From assembly GCA_030592355.1 (NCBI GenBank), contig JAUVJE010000032.1:1-15175 (forward strand): a stretch of 15,175 nt of DNA, read 5' to 3'. Under the pieces are notes generated by a model, which did not search any database, had not been told where the DNA came from, and was given only the letters and a program-made list of their open reading frames with translations. Made by a program: the position numbers and the translations under genes. The DNA is from Clostridia bacterium. Its GTDB lineage: Bacteria; Bacillota; Clostridia; DUPQ01. This document shows, one piece after another, positions 13,832 through 15,175 of the stretch (its first letter is position 1; every line of letters begins with the position of its first letter).

Positions 13832-14899
13832 TTATTGGAACAGGCTTCCCTGTTCAGCTGATACCGTAATAGTTCCGGCTTTCATATCTTTGAATACATC
13901 ATCAACCGTTTTAGCAGTTGCTTTTGAAAGATTCGGATTTTCATCGGGTATGCCAATCCCATCGTTTTCTGCGTTGAATATCAAGGTTTCGCCTCCGGGG
14001 AAGGTTCCTTCGTTGTAAGCCTTGACCATATCATAAGAAGCAGCGCCGATACCCTTCATGGCAGAAGTCAATATGATTGAATTTTCACCTTCATAAACTC
14101 CGTCGGGATACTGGTCTACGTCAACTCCGACAATCCAAACAGCCTCGCCTTTAACCGCACGTGCCTTTGCTTCTGTTATTGCTCCTACGCCAACACCGCC
14201 TGCTGCTGCAAATATGACATCTACGCCTTTGTCATACATTTGAGCCGCAAGAGCAGCACCTGCTGCAACTTCAGAGAAAGTTCCCTGGTATATAACGTTT
14301 TCAGATTTGATTGTAGCATTTGTGCCAAAGTTTTCGTTTGCGTATGCAAGACCCTGCTGGAAGCCCCAGTTGAATCTCTGAACCGGTGGGATTTCCATTC
14401 CGCCGATGAAACCGAATTCTGCTGTTTCAAGTTCTACAGCGGCTGCAACGCCTGCCATGAAACCTGATTGTTCTTCGGCAAAGAATATGGATACTACATT
14501 TGCTCCAAGTGTAAATGTAGAATAATCAGCGGTGTGAGGCGTGCCGTCAATCAAGACAAATTTCGTATCGGGATACTTATCCTGTGCTTCAAAGATAGTT
14601 GTTTCAAATTTGAAACCCGGGCATACGATCAATTTGTAACCGGAATCCACAAGGTTTGTAATCTCGACCATATAATCCGCCTGGGTTGTTCCTGTTGGTT
14701 TCAGATATTTTGGTGCATAATCAAAATCTTTACCTGCTTCAACAATACCTTCCCATGTGCCTTGGTTGAACGATTTGTCATCTATTGTTCCTGCATCTGT
14801 TACCATTCCCACTTCAGCAAGCAGGACTGTTTTTGTACAGCCGATGAACAAGGATGCAGCCATTACAACCGCAAGGACTACTAATAAAACTTTTTTCAT
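13832..14899 (-). CDS. nupN: BMP-family substrate-binding lipoprotein of the nucleoside-type ABC transporter
   Basis: A 355-residue extracellular binding protein. A lipoprotein signal peptide is clear: MKK, a hydrophobic stretch, then FIGC with lipid-modified Cys21. The mature part opens with EVGMVTDAGTIDDKSFNQG, the standard start of the BMP/PnrA/Med family, whose characterised members bind purine nucleosides. Later AAAGGVGVGA and IVGVDVDQYPDG match the ligand-cleft strands of the family. Some relatives bind other ligands, so nucleoside is likely but not proven. ATG is 8 bases after GGGGG. It is the first gene of the operon, with its own promoter and a terminator right behind it. Name by analogy with Bacillus NupN. 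Confidence 0.93.
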   Translation of the reverse strand: MKKVLLVVLAVVMAASLFIGCTKTVLLAEVGMVTDAGTIDDKSFNQGTWEGIVEAGKDFDYAPKYLKPTGTTQADYMVEITNLVDSGYKLIVCPGFKFETTIFEAQDKYPDTKFVLIDGTPHTADYSTFTLGANVVSIFFAEEQSGFMAGVAAAVELETAEFGFIGGMEIPPVQRFNWGFQQGLAYANENFGTNATIKSENVIYQGTFSEVAAGAALAAQMYDKGVDVIFAAAGGVGVGAITEAKARAVKGEAVWIVGVDVDQYPDGVYEGENSIILTSAMKGIGAASYDMVKAYNEGTFPGGETLIFNAENDGIGIPDENPNLSKATAKTVDDVFKDMKAGTITVSAEQGSLFQ

Positions 14900-14936
14900 T
14901 AATGATTCCCCCTATTTATTATTTTTATCTACGGCT

Positions 14937-14945
14937 ATTATATCA
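14937..14945 (-). promoter_or_regulatory. Likely promoter of the BMP/nucleoside uptake operon (extended -10)
   Basis: On the minus strand TGA precedes a perfect TATAAT (14942-14937). No good -35 is seen at 16-18 bases upstream, as expected for an extended -10 promoter or one helped by an activator. The leader would be about 30 bases, too short for a riboswitch, and I see no purine riboswitch core upstream. Confidence 0.6.
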
Positions 14946-15080
14946 TATGAAAATTAAAAAACCATAGGATTTTCTGTGCGATTAGCTTGATAAAAAGGAT
15001 AAGACTTGTTGGGTTAACCGGAAATATGTGCCATATGTTGTGGTTTGCTAAAAACAACCACTAAATAAGAGATTTCAATG

Positions 15081-15175
15081 CTACGGCATTGGAGGCAGAG
15101 TTGTGGTCGGAGGTAACGATGTAGATGGAGGAAGAGTCGTAGTCGGCGGTAATGATGTAGTTGGAGGCAGTGTTA
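15081..15175 (-). CDS. C-terminal tail of a Pro/Thr-rich repeat protein, 5'-partial
   Basis: The last 30 codons of a minus-strand frame run off the right edge. They read as repeats of LPPTTT and LPPSTS and end LPPMP before a TAG at 15083-15081. Such Pro/Thr repeats are typical of linkers or stalks in secreted or wall-associated proteins. Repeat units differ almost only at third codon positions, which supports coding. The opposite strand is also open here (ATG at 15026, Gly/Val repeat with GGRVVVGGNDV) and the same third-position pattern fits it, so strand choice is not certain. I prefer minus because the composition is a familiar linker type, a natural stop is present and the + start has no good ribosome site. 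Confidence 0.5.
   Translation of the reverse strand, partial: TLPPTTSLPPTTTLPPSTSLPPTTTLPPMP
15091..15175. repeat. 36-base tandem repeat
   Basis: Two full units (15091-15126 and 15127-15162) and the start of a third (15163-15175) run to the window edge. The two full units differ at six positions (unit positions 6, 12, 15, 21, 27 and 35), five of them multiples of three. Confidence 0.92.

Noticed and set aside
15035..15063. GTGGTT/AACCAC hairpin after the Pro/Thr-repeat frame
   Set aside because: A 6-pair stem with a 10-base loop and no U-run on the minus strand; not credible as a terminator.
14900..15080. Purine riboswitch or other leader RNA upstream of the nucleoside-type uptake operon
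   Set aside because: The extended -10 sits about 40 bases from the start codon, leaving no room, and I find no conserved riboswitch core further upstream.

Overview
The window looks like a chromosomal segment of a low-to-moderate GC Gram-positive bacterium, most likely a member of the Clostridia (Firmicutes/Bacillota). The reasons are strong GGAGG/GGGGG Shine-Dalgarno sites, extended TGnTATAAT-type promoters, U-tailed intrinsic terminators, a lipoprotein-anchored BMP-type uptake system, class II fructose-bisphosphate aldolase and a TTG-started S20 gene. I cannot name a genus from the sequence alone.

Layout. Positions 1-1020 (+) hold the 3' part of a uroporphyrinogen-decarboxylase-fold protein, probably a methyltransferase-type relative. 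It ends at a bidirectional terminator shared with rpsT (1114-1374, -). A 288-base divergent region carries promoters for rpsT and pyk plus two palindromes. Two glycolytic genes follow on the + strand: pyruvate kinase (1663-3093) and class II aldolase (3181-4119), the latter with its own promoter and a strong terminator. After about 230 bases with no convincing gene comes a small single-domain cupin (4354-4674, +).

From 4776 to the right edge everything convincing is on the - strand. Read in the direction of transcription (right to left), the far right edge holds the C-terminal tail of a Pro/Thr-repeat protein. Next is an ABC uptake operon of the BMP/nucleoside type: lipoprotein, internal terminator, double ATPase, and two permeases with overlapping starts and stops. 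A strong terminator lies within complex inverted repeats, followed by a Na/Pi-cotransporter-like protein with a PhoU-like tail and, 8 bases on, a Gfo/Idh/MocA protein with GH109-like sequence features. Further left are a zinc-dependent medium-chain dehydrogenase and a radical SAM/SPASM protein.

The most unusual spot lies between the zinc dehydrogenase and the radical SAM gene. A well-placed start codon opens a reading frame that looks like the first 18 residues of a DUF4910-type protein. It then runs, out of frame, into the last 79 residues of a sugar-nucleotide (glucose-1-phosphate cytidylyltransferase-like) enzyme. This looks like a deletion scar, or an assembly join, in what was once a larger surface-glycan or sugar-modification cluster. 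The dehydrogenase and radical SAM genes would be the survivors.

I see no mobile element, CRISPR array, tRNA, rRNA or recognised riboswitch, and nothing I would call a complete new defence or biosynthetic system. The items most worth checking are the scar, the GH109-like Gfo/Idh protein, the terminator-centred control of the uptake operon and the phosphate transporter, and the 36-base repeat at the right edge, which reads open on both strands.
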